Shown here piece by piece: positions 24,067-33,606 of a stretch of 64,000 bases of DNA. Origin of the DNA: Streptomyces griseus (GTDB lineage Bacteria; Actinomycetota; Actinomycetes; Streptomycetales; Streptomycetaceae). The first letter of the stretch is position 1. Every line of letters starts with the position of its first letter. Where the stretch lies: the NCBI RefSeq assembly GCF_001715295.1, contig NZ_MDKB01000004.1, positions 62,001 to 126,000 of the forward strand, given 5' to 3'. Made by a program: the position numbers and the translations under genes. The notes beneath the pieces were generated by a model. The model did no database searches. It worked only from the letters and a program-made list of their open reading frames with translations, and was not told the DNA's origin.

Positions 24067-26232
24067 ATGCCCCACCTCGCCTTCGCCATCGACTTCTGCG
24101 CCCAGCTCGGCAAGCTCCAGGGCAGCGTCAAACAGGGCGTGTTCGACGCCTGGGAGAAGTTCGAACGTCTCACTCTGGACCAGCTGTTCAAGGACCAGGG
24201 ACTGAAGCTGGAGTCCCTCAGACGGGCCCGCGATCCGCACATCAGGACCATCCGCATCGACCAGGGAACGCGGGGTGTCGTCCTCGCACCGGACAGCGGG
24301 GACACCTACGTACTGCTACGGGTGATGCCGCACGACAAGGCGATCGCATGGGCGGTCAAGCAGAAGGCGAGCATCAACACCGTCACCCGGGCCGTCGAGA
24401 TCCGGGACATCGACACACTCGAGGAGTTGACCCCGGCCTACGAGCGCATCGCCCCGGCTCCCGACCGACGCCTGTTCGCGCGCGTGTCCGACGGGGACAT
24501 GACCGCGCTCGGCATCGACGGGACGACCCTGCGCCAGGCACGCGCGCTCACCGACGCGGAGCAGTTGGAGATCTTCGCCCCGTACTTCCCGCAGGACCAG
24601 CGAGAGGTCCTGGAGTACCTGGCGGCGGGTTTCGGCGTCGAGGAGGTGTGGCGGGACGTGGTGTCCGTCAGCATGTCCACCGCGTCCGCCGGCGAACCGC
24701 CCGTGGACACCGAGGACTTCGCCACCGCCATCGGGCGCACCCGGACCCGTATCGCGCTCGTCACCGCGTCCGAGGAGCTCCGCGACATCCTCGCCAAGCC
24801 CTTCGCCGCCTGGCGGGTCTTCCTCCACCCGTCACAGCACAAGGTCGCCTATCGCCCCTCGTACGCGGGCCCCGCACAGGTCACGGGCGGCCCGGGCACC
24901 GGCAAGACGGTCGTCGCACTGCACCGGGTACGCCACCTGCTGGGGCACCTGCGCGACGGTGACCGGATCCTGCTGACGACGTACACCAACACGCTCGTGG
25001 CCGCGCTGCGGGCGGGGCTCGCGGCACTGGTCGAGGACGAGGCGCTGCGTGACCGTGTCGACATCATGACCGTCGACGCGTTCGCCGGACGTGTGGTGTC
25101 CACGTCGCGGCGGCCCCTGCGAGGCGGCGAGGAGCAGGCACGGTGGGAGGAGGCGGCCCGGACCACCGGCTTCGCCGGCACCGCACAGTTCCTCGCCCAG
25201 GAGTACAAGCACGTGGTTCTCGCACAGGACCTGCGGACCCTGGAGGAGTACGAGGGCTGCGAGCGGCGGGGACGGGGCAGCGCGCTGCCCGCATCGTCCC
25301 GCGGACTCGTCTGGCGCACGATCGAGGAGTTCACCCGGCGGCTCGGCACGGACGGACTGCGCACCTACCTGGGTACGTGCGCGGAGGCAGCCGACCTGCT
25401 GAAGAGCGTCGGCCCACGCTACCGGCACGTGGTCGTCGACGAGGCCCAAGATCTGCACCCCGCCCAGTGGAGGCTGCTGCGCGCGGCGGCTCCGGCCCGG
25501 CCGGACGACCTCTTCATCGCGGGTGACCCGCACCAGCGCATCTACGACACCAAGGTGTCGTTGAAGGCGGTCGGCGTCCGGGTCGCCGGGCGGTCGACGA
25601 AGATGCGCAAGAACTACCGGTCCACCCACGAGATCCTCAGCTGGTCGACCGCTCTCCTCGTCGGCCGCCCCTTCGAACAACTGGCGGACGACGCCCGCAA
25701 CGAGACACTGCTCGGCTACCGGTCGGCTCTGCACGGCAACGGACCCGAGGTGTTCGGCGAGAGCTCGGAAGACGCCGAACTCGACGCCCTCGTCACCCGG
25801 GTACGCGGGTGGCTCGACGAAGGGATCGAACCGGGTGAGATCGGTGTCGGTTCCCGGTTCAACAAGAGCTGCGACAAGGCGGTGGAACGGCTCACAGCGG
25901 CGGGGATCCGTGCTGCTCGCCTGCGGGGCGACGCCGTCTCCGACCCGTCCGCCGTCCAGATCGGCACCATGCACGCGTTCAAAGGGCTGGAGTTCCGGTG
26001 CGTCGCTGTCATCGGGGTGAGCAACGGCGCCCTGCCGTATCCGCGGGCCGTGACGCCGGTGGACGTCGACCGGCTGCAGCACGAGACGGACCTTCTGGCT
26101 GAACGCTGCCTGCTGTTCGTCGCCTGTACCCGCGCGCGGGACAGTCTCTACGTGTCGTGGTGGGGCGAGCCGAGCGAGTTCCTGGTGGAGACGGGCACAG
26201 TGAGCCACCCAGCCCTTCCGGGCCGGAGCTGA
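24067..26232 (+). CDS. UvrD-like SF1 helicase with N-terminal RelE-like domain
   Basis: This 721-residue protein begins with ~100 residues that follow the RelE/ParE toxin pattern (short helices, then GLKLESLRRA, RTIRID, TYVLLRVMPHDKA). A linker (~105-255) leads to an SF1 helicase: Walker A GGPGTGKT (274-281), motif II DEAQD (~458), motif III AGDPHQRIY, RKNYRSTHE, motif V GTMHAFKGLEF and motif VI VACTRARDSLYV. All ATPase motifs are intact. The ATG follows GGAGAG. Being next to a cytoplasmic kinase, it is probably controlled by or controls it. Whether the RelE-like part keeps RNase activity cannot be seen. Confidence 0.88.
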   Translation: MPHLAFAIDFCAQLGKLQGSVKQGVFDAWEKFERLTLDQLFKDQGLKLESLRRARDPHIRTIRIDQGTRGVVLAPDSGDTYVLLRVMPHDKAIAWAVKQKASINTVTRAVEIRDIDTLEELTPAYERIAPAPDRRLFARVSDGDMTALGIDGTTLRQARALTDAEQLEIFAPYFPQDQREVLEYLAAGFGVEEVWRDVVSVSMSTASAGEPPVDTEDFATAIGRTRTRIALVTASEELRDILAKPFAAWRVFLHPSQHKVAYRPSYAGPAQVTGGPGTGKTVVALHRVRHLLGHLRDGDRILLTTYTNTLVAALRAGLAALVEDEALRDRVDIMTVDAFAGRVVSTSRRPLRGGEEQARWEEAARTTGFAGTAQFLAQEYKHVVLAQDLRTLEEYEGCERRGRGSALPASSRGLVWRTIEEFTRRLGTDGLRTYLGTCAEAADLLKSVGPRYRHVVVDEAQDLHPAQWRLLRAAAPARPDDLFIAGDPHQRIYDTKVSLKAVGVRVAGRSTKMRKNYRSTHEILSWSTALLVGRPFEQLADDARNETLLGYRSALHGNGPEVFGESSEDAELDALVTRVRGWLDEGIEPGEIGVGSRFNKSCDKAVERLTAAGIRAARLRGDAVSDPSAVQIGTMHAFKGLEFRCVAVIGVSNGALPYPRAVTPVDVDRLQHETDLLAERCLLFVACTRARDSLYVSWWGEPSEFLVETGTVSHPALPGRS

Positions 26233-26271
26233 GCTCACCGACGGGACGGACGCCTGCACCACCGACGGTGA

Positions 26272-26289
26272 GCCGTCGGCCTCGCTCCG
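26272..26289 (+). terminator. Hairpin after the helicase gene
   Basis: CCGACGG-TGAG-CCGTCGG is a perfect 7-base stem, 40 bases past the helicase stop. An overlapping longer pairing (26233-26240 with 26276-26283) is also possible. Confidence 0.6.
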
Positions 26290-26290
26290 G

Positions 26291-26558
26291 TCACGTGGGC
26301 TTCGGCAGATCGGCGGCGAGGAAGGGAGCGAGGAGCGCGCACCACGCGTCGGGGCGGCCGAGGGGAATGATGTGGCCGCGGTCCTGGAGACGGTGTCCGA
26401 CCATGTCATCGGCGAAAGGACGGAGTTGGCGTTCGATTCCGATGCCGACGGCGTCCGGATCTGCCGGGCCTTGGTGGGCAGGGCAGGTGTCGTGCCCCAT
26501 GCGGCGGGTTCCGGCCAGCGGCCGGGAACAGCGTTGCAGACGGAAATTCGTACATGTG
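26291..26558 (-). other. Short stretch with possible hydrolase C-terminal remnant
   Basis: Between the helicase and the SseB gene the minus strand is open for ~95 residues. The end (VGHRLQDRGHIIPLGRPDAW, then LAPFLAADL) resembles the C-terminus of an alpha/beta hydrolase, but no catalytic Ser or nucleophile elbow is present. It is either decayed or chance. Apart from this and the terminator at 26272 nothing is seen here. Confidence 0.25.
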
Positions 26559-27101
26559 ATGATCCTTCGCATGACCACGGGTGGGGATCACATACCGGAG
26601 CAGCAGCCGAGGCGCTCACGACTGGAGGACCTGTGGGTTCTCGTCGATCCGTCGCCGGAGAGTCTGCCGGTCGGGAAGCCGGCGCAGACAGCAAAGCCCG
26701 AGCGGGCAGCACAGCCGCTGGAGTCCGAGGACGCCCGGCTGCGAACAACTCGCAGGGATTTCGCTGTGTTGCTGGGTGAGTTCCGGCGTACGGCGGTGTT
26801 GGTGCCGCTGGACGGCAATGGAGACCTGTGGTCGGCCGATCAGAACGGGGTGCGCTGGATCTGCGCGTTCTCGGACGAGGAGGCGCTGGCCCGGTTCGCG
26901 CGGGCTCGGGGGGATGCCGGGCGGGAGTGGGCGTACCGGACCGTTCTCGGTGCGAGGTTGCTGGATGTGATGGTGCCGTTGCTGCCGGGTCCGGCGGGGG
27001 TGGCGCTGGATGCGGGCAGTGAGGACGGCGGGATGTTGTTCCCGCCGGTGGCGGGCATCGTGCCGGACGCGGTCGCGGTGGATCTCGGGGGGACGCGATG
27101 A
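26559..27101 (+). CDS. SseB-domain protein of a toxin operon
   Basis: This protein of ~180 residues has a charged, variable N-terminus. From ~70 it carries an SseB-type domain (FAVLLGEFRRTAVLVPLD, WICAFSDEEALARFAR, GVALDAGSEDGGMLFPP). SseB-like proteins regularly precede ESX/WXG-type and RHS toxin genes in streptomycetes and are thought to act as chaperones or adaptors. Starts at 26559 or 26571 (ATG) are both possible. The stop overlaps the next ATG by four bases (27098-27101), so it is the first gene of the toxin operon. Confidence 0.82.
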   Translation: MILRMTTGGDHIPEQQPRRSRLEDLWVLVDPSPESLPVGKPAQTAKPERAAQPLESEDARLRTTRRDFAVLLGEFRRTAVLVPLDGNGDLWSADQNGVRWICAFSDEEALARFARARGDAGREWAYRTVLGARLLDVMVPLLPGPAGVALDAGSEDGGMLFPPVAGIVPDAVAVDLGGTR

Positions 27102-27745
27102 GTGGGGAGAGTCCTGATCTCCACGTGCCGCCGGCGGCCTTGGCGGAGATCGCGAAGGGGATCGATCTGGCGCATGCCGAGTTGAAGGAGCTCGGATTCG
27201 TCGGGCAGGCGTCCACGGGGCGGGGTTTCTCCGATCTCGCACTGTCCGGGCTGGAGTTGGGGCATGGCGGGCTGACGTCGGAGTTCGAGACGTTCTGCAA
27301 CCGCTGGGAATGGGGTGTGCGGGCCTTGACGCAGAAGGGGAACGGCTTCGCCCTCGGGGTCGGCCTGTCGGCGGGTTCGTTCGCGGAGCAGGAGCAGTAC
27401 ATCAAGGACTCGTTCAAGATCGGTGTGAACTCCGTGAACGGCAATCCGCACGCCTCCGAGGAGGAGGTCAAGGCCATGAGCTGGGACGCGATCAGGGGTC
27501 AGTCCCCGTATGACGGGGCGGACTGGAGCCGGGAGTCGATGAGTGAGGCTCACGGCGAGGTGAAGCAGACCTGGCGGGACACCGCGTACGACGTGGAGGA
27601 CGCCGCGCTCGATTCCATGGAGCGTAACGGGCTGGTGGACCCGGCGGTGCGGGCGGCGGCGGATGAGCGGCTCAAGGAGCAGCTCGATCCGTCGCAGGAG
27701 ACGATCGACCAGGCCGAACAGCCGCGATGGGGGCAGGGCGACTGA
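27098..27745 (+). CDS. ESX/WXG100-like adaptor protein of the toxin operon
   Basis: This 215-residue, largely helical protein has helices at ~10-35 and ~45-80, then GVGLSAGSFAEQEQYIKDSF, typical of type VII secretion-associated adaptors encoded before large toxins. The C-terminal half is acidic and lacks a canonical WxG. It overlaps the gene before (ATGA) and touches the toxin gene (TGATG at 27743-27747). It probably pairs with the toxin's N-terminal domain for export; this is inferred from context. Confidence 0.75.
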   Translation: MSGESPDLHVPPAALAEIAKGIDLAHAELKELGFVGQASTGRGFSDLALSGLELGHGGLTSEFETFCNRWEWGVRALTQKGNGFALGVGLSAGSFAEQEQYIKDSFKIGVNSVNGNPHASEEEVKAMSWDAIRGQSPYDGADWSRESMSEAHGEVKQTWRDTAYDVEDAALDSMERNGLVDPAVRAAADERLKEQLDPSQETIDQAEQPRWGQGD

Positions 27746-30700
27746 TGCCGGACTGGGAGAAGTTCGCCGGGGACCTGTACGACGGAGCCGGGAACCTTGT
27801 CGACAAGGGCAAGGAGATCGTCGGCGAGGGGATCGACAAGGGCACCGATGTCCTCGGCGCCGGCCTGGAGAAGGTCGGTGCCGACGAGTGGGCGGACAAG
27901 GTCGAGGACTGGGGCGATGAGACCGCGTCGTCCCTGGGTGCGCAGGTCGGCGAGCAGCAGCTCGGGCAGAGTGAGGAAGCGAACGAGCTGATCCACGGCA
28001 GGCCGGAGAAGATCGCCGCGGCGGTGAAGAACCTGCGCGACTTCCGACACGCCTTCGACCTCGTCGGCAGCGGGATGAGGAAGCTCGACTCGGGTCACTG
28101 GAAGGGGGTGGCCGCCGACACCTTCCGGGAGAAGTTCCAGACCCTGCCGACCGACTGGGTGCGCGCGGCTGCGGCTTTCGAGGACGCGGCCGCAGCGCTG
28201 GAGACGTACGCGCACACCGTCACCAGCGCGCAGGCAAAGGCCGGTGAGGCGATCGCTCTCTACAAGGAGGGCAAGCAGGACTACGAGACGGCTGCTGCCG
28301 CGTTCAAGGAGAAGGCGGAGGCGTACAACGCGGTCCGTAACACCGACCATCCGCTCCCGCACCCGGGGAAGTTTTCCGATCCGGGCCTGGTCAAGCGGCA
28401 GCAGGCGCAGGAGACGCTTCAGCGTGCGCGGCGGGCACGTGACGAAGCCGCCGAAGCGGCGAAGAGCCTGATCACCGCGGCGATGGCCCACGCACCGAAG
28501 GAACCCAAAGGCCTGGACCGGGCCAAGCAGGAGTTCTACGACTACGGCGTGGGCCAGGGCATCGAGCTGGCCCACTTCGGTGGTGGTGTCGTCAAGGGCA
28601 CGGCGGGGCTGGTGAACTTCGTCCGCTCGGTCTATCCGCTGGACCCGTACAACATCACGCATCCGGCCGAGTACTACAAGGGCGTCAACATGACGCTCGC
28701 CGGTCTCGTCTCCAGCGCCGCCAACCCGGATCGGACACTGAAGAACGCCTGGGACGCGGCCAAGGGCGACCCGTCGGAATTCTTCGGCCGACTCGTCCCC
28801 GAACTGGTCGGCACCAAGGGCGGCGGGCTGATCAAGGGCCTCGCGCGCCATGGGCTGAAAGACGGGGCGGAGAGCGCTGCCCGCAAGGGTGTCAGCGATC
28901 CCGCCAAGTCGTCGAAGCCGGACAAGGGAGTGGAGAAGGACCCGACGGACCCGGTCGATCTGGCGACCGGGACGATGTACCTGCCGCAGACGGACATCGC
29001 GTTGCCAGGGACGCTCCCGTTGATATTCCGCCGCCGGGTCGCTTCCGACTACCGCGCCGGGCGGTGGTTCGGTCCCTCATGGTCCTCCACGGCCGACCAG
29101 CGACTCGAAATCGATTCCCAGGGCATCGTCTTCGTGTGTGAGGACGGCCTGCTGCTGTCCTACCCGCACCCCGCGCCCGGCGTACCGGTCATGCCGAGCC
29201 ACGGCGCGCGCTGGCCCCTTGAACTGGACAGCAACGGGGACTACACGGTCACCGATCCGGACAGCGGCCGAGTACGGCACTTCGGTTCGCGGTCCGGGGA
29301 TGTCGCCCCCCTGCTGCAGATCGACGACCGCAACCGCAACTGGGTCCAATTCGAATACGACGAAGCCGGAGCTCCGACGGGGATCGTTCACTGTGCCGGC
29401 TACCACCTCAAGTTCACCACGAGAGAGGGCCGGATCACCGCCCTCCACCTCGCCAGGGCCGCGCAGGACGGTACCGACCAGGAGATCCTCCGCTACCGCT
29501 ACACCGACGGTCATCTCACCGAGGTCGTCAATTCTTCTGGCTTGCCGCTCCGGTTCGCCTATGACGACCGCGGTCGGGTCACTTCCTGGACCGACACCAA
29601 CGACAGCCGGTACGACTATGCCTACGACGACAGGGACCGGTGCGTGACCGAGGGCGGCGCCGCAGGTCACATGGCCCTGAGCCTCGACTACGACGCCACC
29701 GATCCCGAGACCGGGATGCGTGTCACCACCGTCACCAGCAGCAGTGGAGCCGTCCACCGCTATGTCATCAATGACAGCTACCAGGTGGTGGCCGAGATCG
29801 ATCCGCTGGGTGCCATCACCCGTTTCGAACGCGACCGCTACAACCGTCTGTTGTCCCGTACGGACCCGCTCGGCCGCGTCCACAGCTTCGCGTACGACGC
29901 GTCAGGCCGACTGACCTCAGCGGTGCGCCCGGATGGCCGCGAGATGTCCGCGCAGTACAACAGCCTCGGCCTACCGGTCCGTGTCACCAACCCCGACCGG
30001 ACCGTGGTGCGCCAGGAGTACGACGAACGCGGCAATCGTCTTGCTGTCACGGACCCGGCTGGAGCCGTGACCCGCACCATCTACAACGACGCCGGCCACG
30101 CGGCCTCCGTGACGGACGCACTCGGCAACACGACTCATATCCGAAGCAACACGGCCGGTCTGCCCGTGAGGATCGTCGACCCACTCGGTGCAGCCACCGA
30201 AATCACCCGGGACGCCTTCGGCCGGCCCGTCGTCCACACCGACCCCCTCGGTGCCGTCACCCGCTTCGAGTGGACAGTCGAAGGGAAACTGTCCCGCCGT
30301 ATAAACGCGGACGGGTCCACGCATTCCTGGACATACGACGGTGAGGGCAACTGCCTGACTCACACCGACGCCATGGGCACACTCTCCCGCTTCGAGTACA
30401 CCCACTTCGACCTCATGACCGCCCGCACCGGCCCAGACGGTGTGCGGTACGAGTTCGCGTACGACCACGATCTTCGCCTCACCCAGGTCCGCAACCCTCA
30501 GGGCCTTACCTGGGACTATGTCTACGACGCGGCCGGGCACCTCATATCGGAATGCGACTTCGACGATCGCACGGTGACCTACGACCGCGATGCGGCAGGC
30601 CGCTTGACCGCGCGTACCGACGCCCTCGGCCAGGTCATCCGCTACAAGCAGGACGTGCTGAACCGGATCGTCTCCAAAGACGCTGCAGGAGCCGTCACAA

Positions 30701-32472
30701 CCTTCGCATACGACCTCTCAGACCAACTTGCCGAGGCTGTCAACGCGGACGCCACTGTCACTTGCCTGCGGGACCGCTATGGCCGCCTACAGTCCGAAAC
30801 CGTCAACGGCCTTACGACGACATACCAGTATGACCGGCTCGGACGCCGTACGGGTCGCACAACCCCCAGCGGAGTCGTCAGCCGGTGGACGCATGACGCG
30901 GCAGGCCGGCGTACCTCACTCACTACGTCAGACCGCATCCTTGGCTTTGTACACGATGCGGTGGGGCGAGAGGTTGCTCGACACATTGGGGATAGCGTGC
31001 TGCTGGCTTCTCAATTCGACTCGATGGGTCGCCTCGCTTCCCAGCGGGTCATCGAAGCCGACCGCAGCATGCAATGCCGCGAGTACTCCTATCGCGCAGA
31101 CGGGAACTTGATTGAGCTCATAGAGCAAACTACTGGAAAGATTACCTTCGACCTCGACACCGTAGGCCGAGTGACCGCTGTCCATGGCGCGAATTGGAAT
31201 GAGCGCTATGCCTACGACACCGCAGGAAACCAGACTGAAGCATCCTGGCCAGCCCCTCACCCAGAACTGGAAGCCACTGGCACCCGCACATACGCAGGAA
31301 CGAAAATCAGGAACGCAGGCAGCGTTCGATACGAACACGACTCGCTGGGACGCGTCACTCTGCGTCAGAAAACCAGGCTCTCACGCAAGCCCGACACGTG
31401 GCATTACACGTGGGACGCAGACAATCGCCTGACTGACGTCATAACCCCTGACGGTACACGCTGGCACTACCACTATGACCCTCTCGGTCGCCGCATTGCC
31501 AAACGGCGAGTGGCCGACGACGGAACGACCGATGGGCAACACAGCACGTTCTCATGGGACGGCACTGTTCTTTCTGAACAGACCACCAGAGAGGATGCAA
31601 TTTCTGACTGTATTGCCATCACTTGGGACCACCTCGGTCTGCTTCCTCTCACACAGGTGGAACGCCGGTTCAAGGCGGAGACACCTGACGAAACAATTGA
31701 CCAACGCTTCTTTTCCATAGTCGCCGATCTCGTCGGATCTCCCAGAGAACTTATTGACGAATCAGGGAATCTGGCTTGGCGGGCGCGCAGCACTCTATGG
31801 GGTACAACCTCGTGGACAGCATCCAGTACTGCTTACACACCAATTCGCTTCCCTGGGCAATACTTCGACCCGGAGACGGGACTTAACTACAACTACTTTC
31901 GCTACTATGACCCGACCTCAGGTCGTTACATTTCCCCTGACCCTTCGGGCCTTACTCCGGCACCCAACCCCGTTACGTACGTCAGCAATCCGCACAAGAT
32001 GATAGATCCGCTGGGGCTATCCCCTTGCCCCGGCTCGATCGACTACATGGAAGACAACGCGATTCCCGCTGGTGCACCCGTAACCTACGGACCAACGGGG
32101 ACCCTGATCGGATCCGATGGGCCGAGCATGCGCAATTTCGATAATGTGCTGAATGCTGGCGAGCACGACGTCGTGGCCCACGGGAGCCGGGACGGCTTCC
32201 TGGACATGCCCGGGGGTAGGGTGAACGGAGGGCAGATCGTCGACGCGATCACGAACAATCCGAGCTACAATGGCGGGCCTGTGAGACTCATGGTATGCCA
32301 CTCAGGGGCGGATGGTTCCGGAATCGCTCAGCAGGTCGCCAACGAGCTCGGAATAACCGTGCGGGCGCCGACCGAGAAGGTCGGAACGAATCCGATTATG
32401 GGTACCGGCCAAATTCCGCAGATCGACAAAGACGGATATTGGAGGATTTTCCTCCCGATTTCAAGTGGGTGA
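27745..32472 (+). CDS. RHS-repeat polymorphic toxin
   Basis: This 1575-residue secreted toxin has an N-terminal helical domain (~1-300) with HWKGVAADTF, typical of type VII-exported RHS proteins. A DUF6531-like region starts near DLATGTMYLPQTDIALPGTL (~400). Many YD repeats follow to ~1390. The core end RFPGQYFDPETGLNYNYFRY and DPLGL (Asp1421) mark the release point. The ~150-residue tip carries His1479 in VVAHGS and Cys1518 in LMVCHSG, a spacing like a Cys/His dyad. ATG at 27745 is used since it couples to the gene before; an in-frame upstream GTG-type start would overlap it. GC falls toward the 3' end. Confidence 0.92.
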   Translation: MPDWEKFAGDLYDGAGNLVDKGKEIVGEGIDKGTDVLGAGLEKVGADEWADKVEDWGDETASSLGAQVGEQQLGQSEEANELIHGRPEKIAAAVKNLRDFRHAFDLVGSGMRKLDSGHWKGVAADTFREKFQTLPTDWVRAAAAFEDAAAALETYAHTVTSAQAKAGEAIALYKEGKQDYETAAAAFKEKAEAYNAVRNTDHPLPHPGKFSDPGLVKRQQAQETLQRARRARDEAAEAAKSLITAAMAHAPKEPKGLDRAKQEFYDYGVGQGIELAHFGGGVVKGTAGLVNFVRSVYPLDPYNITHPAEYYKGVNMTLAGLVSSAANPDRTLKNAWDAAKGDPSEFFGRLVPELVGTKGGGLIKGLARHGLKDGAESAARKGVSDPAKSSKPDKGVEKDPTDPVDLATGTMYLPQTDIALPGTLPLIFRRRVASDYRAGRWFGPSWSSTADQRLEIDSQGIVFVCEDGLLLSYPHPAPGVPVMPSHGARWPLELDSNGDYTVTDPDSGRVRHFGSRSGDVAPLLQIDDRNRNWVQFEYDEAGAPTGIVHCAGYHLKFTTREGRITALHLARAAQDGTDQEILRYRYTDGHLTEVVNSSGLPLRFAYDDRGRVTSWTDTNDSRYDYAYDDRDRCVTEGGAAGHMALSLDYDATDPETGMRVTTVTSSSGAVHRYVINDSYQVVAEIDPLGAITRFERDRYNRLLSRTDPLGRVHSFAYDASGRLTSAVRPDGREMSAQYNSLGLPVRVTNPDRTVVRQEYDERGNRLAVTDPAGAVTRTIYNDAGHAASVTDALGNTTHIRSNTAGLPVRIVDPLGAATEITRDAFGRPVVHTDPLGAVTRFEWTVEGKLSRRINADGSTHSWTYDGEGNCLTHTDAMGTLSRFEYTHFDLMTARTGPDGVRYEFAYDHDLRLTQVRNPQGLTWDYVYDAAGHLISECDFDDRTVTYDRDAAGRLTARTDALGQVIRYKQDVLNRIVSKDAAGAVTTFAYDLSDQLAEAVNADATVTCLRDRYGRLQSETVNGLTTTYQYDRLGRRTGRTTPSGVVSRWTHDAAGRRTSLTTSDRILGFVHDAVGREVARHIGDSVLLASQFDSMGRLASQRVIEADRSMQCREYSYRADGNLIELIEQTTGKITFDLDTVGRVTAVHGANWNERYAYDTAGNQTEASWPAPHPELEATGTRTYAGTKIRNAGSVRYEHDSLGRVTLRQKTRLSRKPDTWHYTWDADNRLTDVITPDGTRWHYHYDPLGRRIAKRRVADDGTTDGQHSTFSWDGTVLSEQTTREDAISDCIAITWDHLGLLPLTQVERRFKAETPDETIDQRFFSIVADLVGSPRELIDESGNLAWRARSTLWGTTSWTASSTAYTPIRFPGQYFDPETGLNYNYFRYYDPTSGRYISPDPSGLTPAPNPVTYVSNPHKMIDPLGLSPCPGSIDYMEDNAIPAGAPVTYGPTGTLIGSDGPSMRNFDNVLNAGEHDVVAHGSRDGFLDMPGGRVNGGQIVDAITNNPSYNGGPVRLMVCHSGADGSGIAQQVANELGITVRAPTEKVGTNPIMGTGQIPQIDKDGYWRIFLPISSG

Positions 32473-32482
32473 TCGAGTGGAA

Positions 32483-32902
32483 ATGATCGGATTTTTTCAG
32501 GAGATGCATTCCGGCGATTCGGATGTGTTTTGCGAATCAATCAAAGGTAAGGTGCGGAGCCAGACTTCCTACCCTAAGTCAAAAATAGTGGGTTATCTGC
32601 AATCCGGATATCCGATTTTTGACATCATGGAGACAACATCGGACGTCATCGAGAATTCCTTCCAAGTTCCTGGCGGTTCGTCACTGATGTCAGACGGTCA
32701 GTTTGTGTGGCGTTTGGACCTGGCAGCATACATAGAAGCTTACAATATCGACCTGCCGTCACGTTTTCTCTCCTTCGCCATAGAAAATGAATTCTCCGTA
32801 CCCTCTGTGAGCCGCCAAAAACTCCTGGCAATTTCCATCGCCGCAGGCAATGCGTTGGGTTTTCATGTAGACGGTGGGGCCGGACGGAAAACCGGTAAAT
32901 GA
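32483..32902 (+). CDS. Candidate immunity protein for the RHS toxin
   Basis: This ~139-residue acidic protein begins right after the toxin gene. Its pattern (VGYLQSGYPIFDIMETTSDV, then GGSSLMSDGQFVWRLDLAAY) resembles small cytosolic immunity proteins found next to RHS tips. Position and size fit the immunity role for the toxin tip. ATG 32483 is used; GTG 32465 and 32477 are alternatives. The gene is AT-rich: the 60 bases from 32581 hold only 23 G/C. That suggests it came in together with the toxin tip. Confidence 0.72.
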   Translation: MIGFFQEMHSGDSDVFCESIKGKVRSQTSYPKSKIVGYLQSGYPIFDIMETTSDVIENSFQVPGGSSLMSDGQFVWRLDLAAYIEAYNIDLPSRFLSFAIENEFSVPSVSRQKLLAISIAAGNALGFHVDGGAGRKTGK

Positions 32903-33162
32903 TGGGCCGGTCCATGAGGTACTCCAAGCCTCGCACTGCCCCAAAAGGGCCGTGGAGTAATCGGCAGGAAAACGGAAGATGCGCCCAGTCTCATCGAGGC
33001 CTATGTTAATCCGGACCAGAGTTGGCGGGTACCGGAGGTGCTGTCGAACTCGCCAGTCGTCACTGCCCGTACTGCCCCGTCTCGGCCGAGTCTGCGTCTC
33101 CGGGGCCCGGACGTGAAGTAACGAAACTGAGTGTCCCATTATTCGAGGAAGAGGGCGTGGGA

Positions 33163-33606
33163 ATGCCCGAAGATGCGGTCCGTAATTGGCGAGAAACTTT
33201 GCGTTCTTGCAGTTTGACAGTAATCGAGGGAGCAGCGCCCGCTTCAGCACCCTCTCCCGTGGCAGCCATTCGTTTAGTTACAGGAGTAGATGTAGAGCCG
33301 ACAACAACTATCGCACGGCACCCGTCCGCACTTGGCGAGGTCGACCACCAGTGGAAATTGCACACTGCCGAACGACTCACTCCCCCAGAATGCGGAGAAT
33401 TTAGTATTCTGCCGCCCGGAGGCGGGGGCGCCTCTATCGGCTGGGTCCGGGTGAAAGACAATGGCGGAGACGGCCTCCCCTCCCGCATTGCCGCAGCAAC
33501 TGGTTCACACGAGTTCGTCAGCTTGTCAGCGGACGGAAGAACCCTGTTCGCGGTTTCCGAGGAAGACAACGAGTACTGGATCGTCGTCCGCCGGATAGCG
33601 GCATGA
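33163..33606 (+). CDS. Hypothetical protein, possible second immunity gene, with TTA codon
   Basis: This ~147-residue protein (MPEDAVRNWRETLRSC onward) has no recognised domain. A beta-rich C-terminus (HEFVSLSADGRTLFAV, EYWIVVRRIAA) is predicted. GAGGAAGAGGG lies upstream of the ATG. The codon at 33274-33276 is TTA, a leucine codon that is rare in Streptomyces and needs the bldA tRNA. Being in the toxin block it may be an orphan immunity gene from an earlier tip, but this is not shown. The last four bases overlap the next frame. Confidence 0.55.
   Translation: MPEDAVRNWRETLRSCSLTVIEGAAPASAPSPVAAIRLVTGVDVEPTTTIARHPSALGEVDHQWKLHTAERLTPPECGEFSILPPGGGGASIGWVRVKDNGGDGLPSRIAAATGSHEFVSLSADGRTLFAVSEEDNEYWIVVRRIAA

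Noticed and set aside
26291..26558. Functional alpha/beta hydrolase
   Set aside because: Only a C-terminal-like stretch is seen, with no nucleophile elbow or oxyanion motif.
32759..33250. Minus-strand frame with a protein-like stretch (VRINIGLDETGRIFRFPADY)
   Set aside because: It overlaps the immunity gene on the plus strand, has no ribosome site and no recognised domain, so it is treated as a shadow frame.
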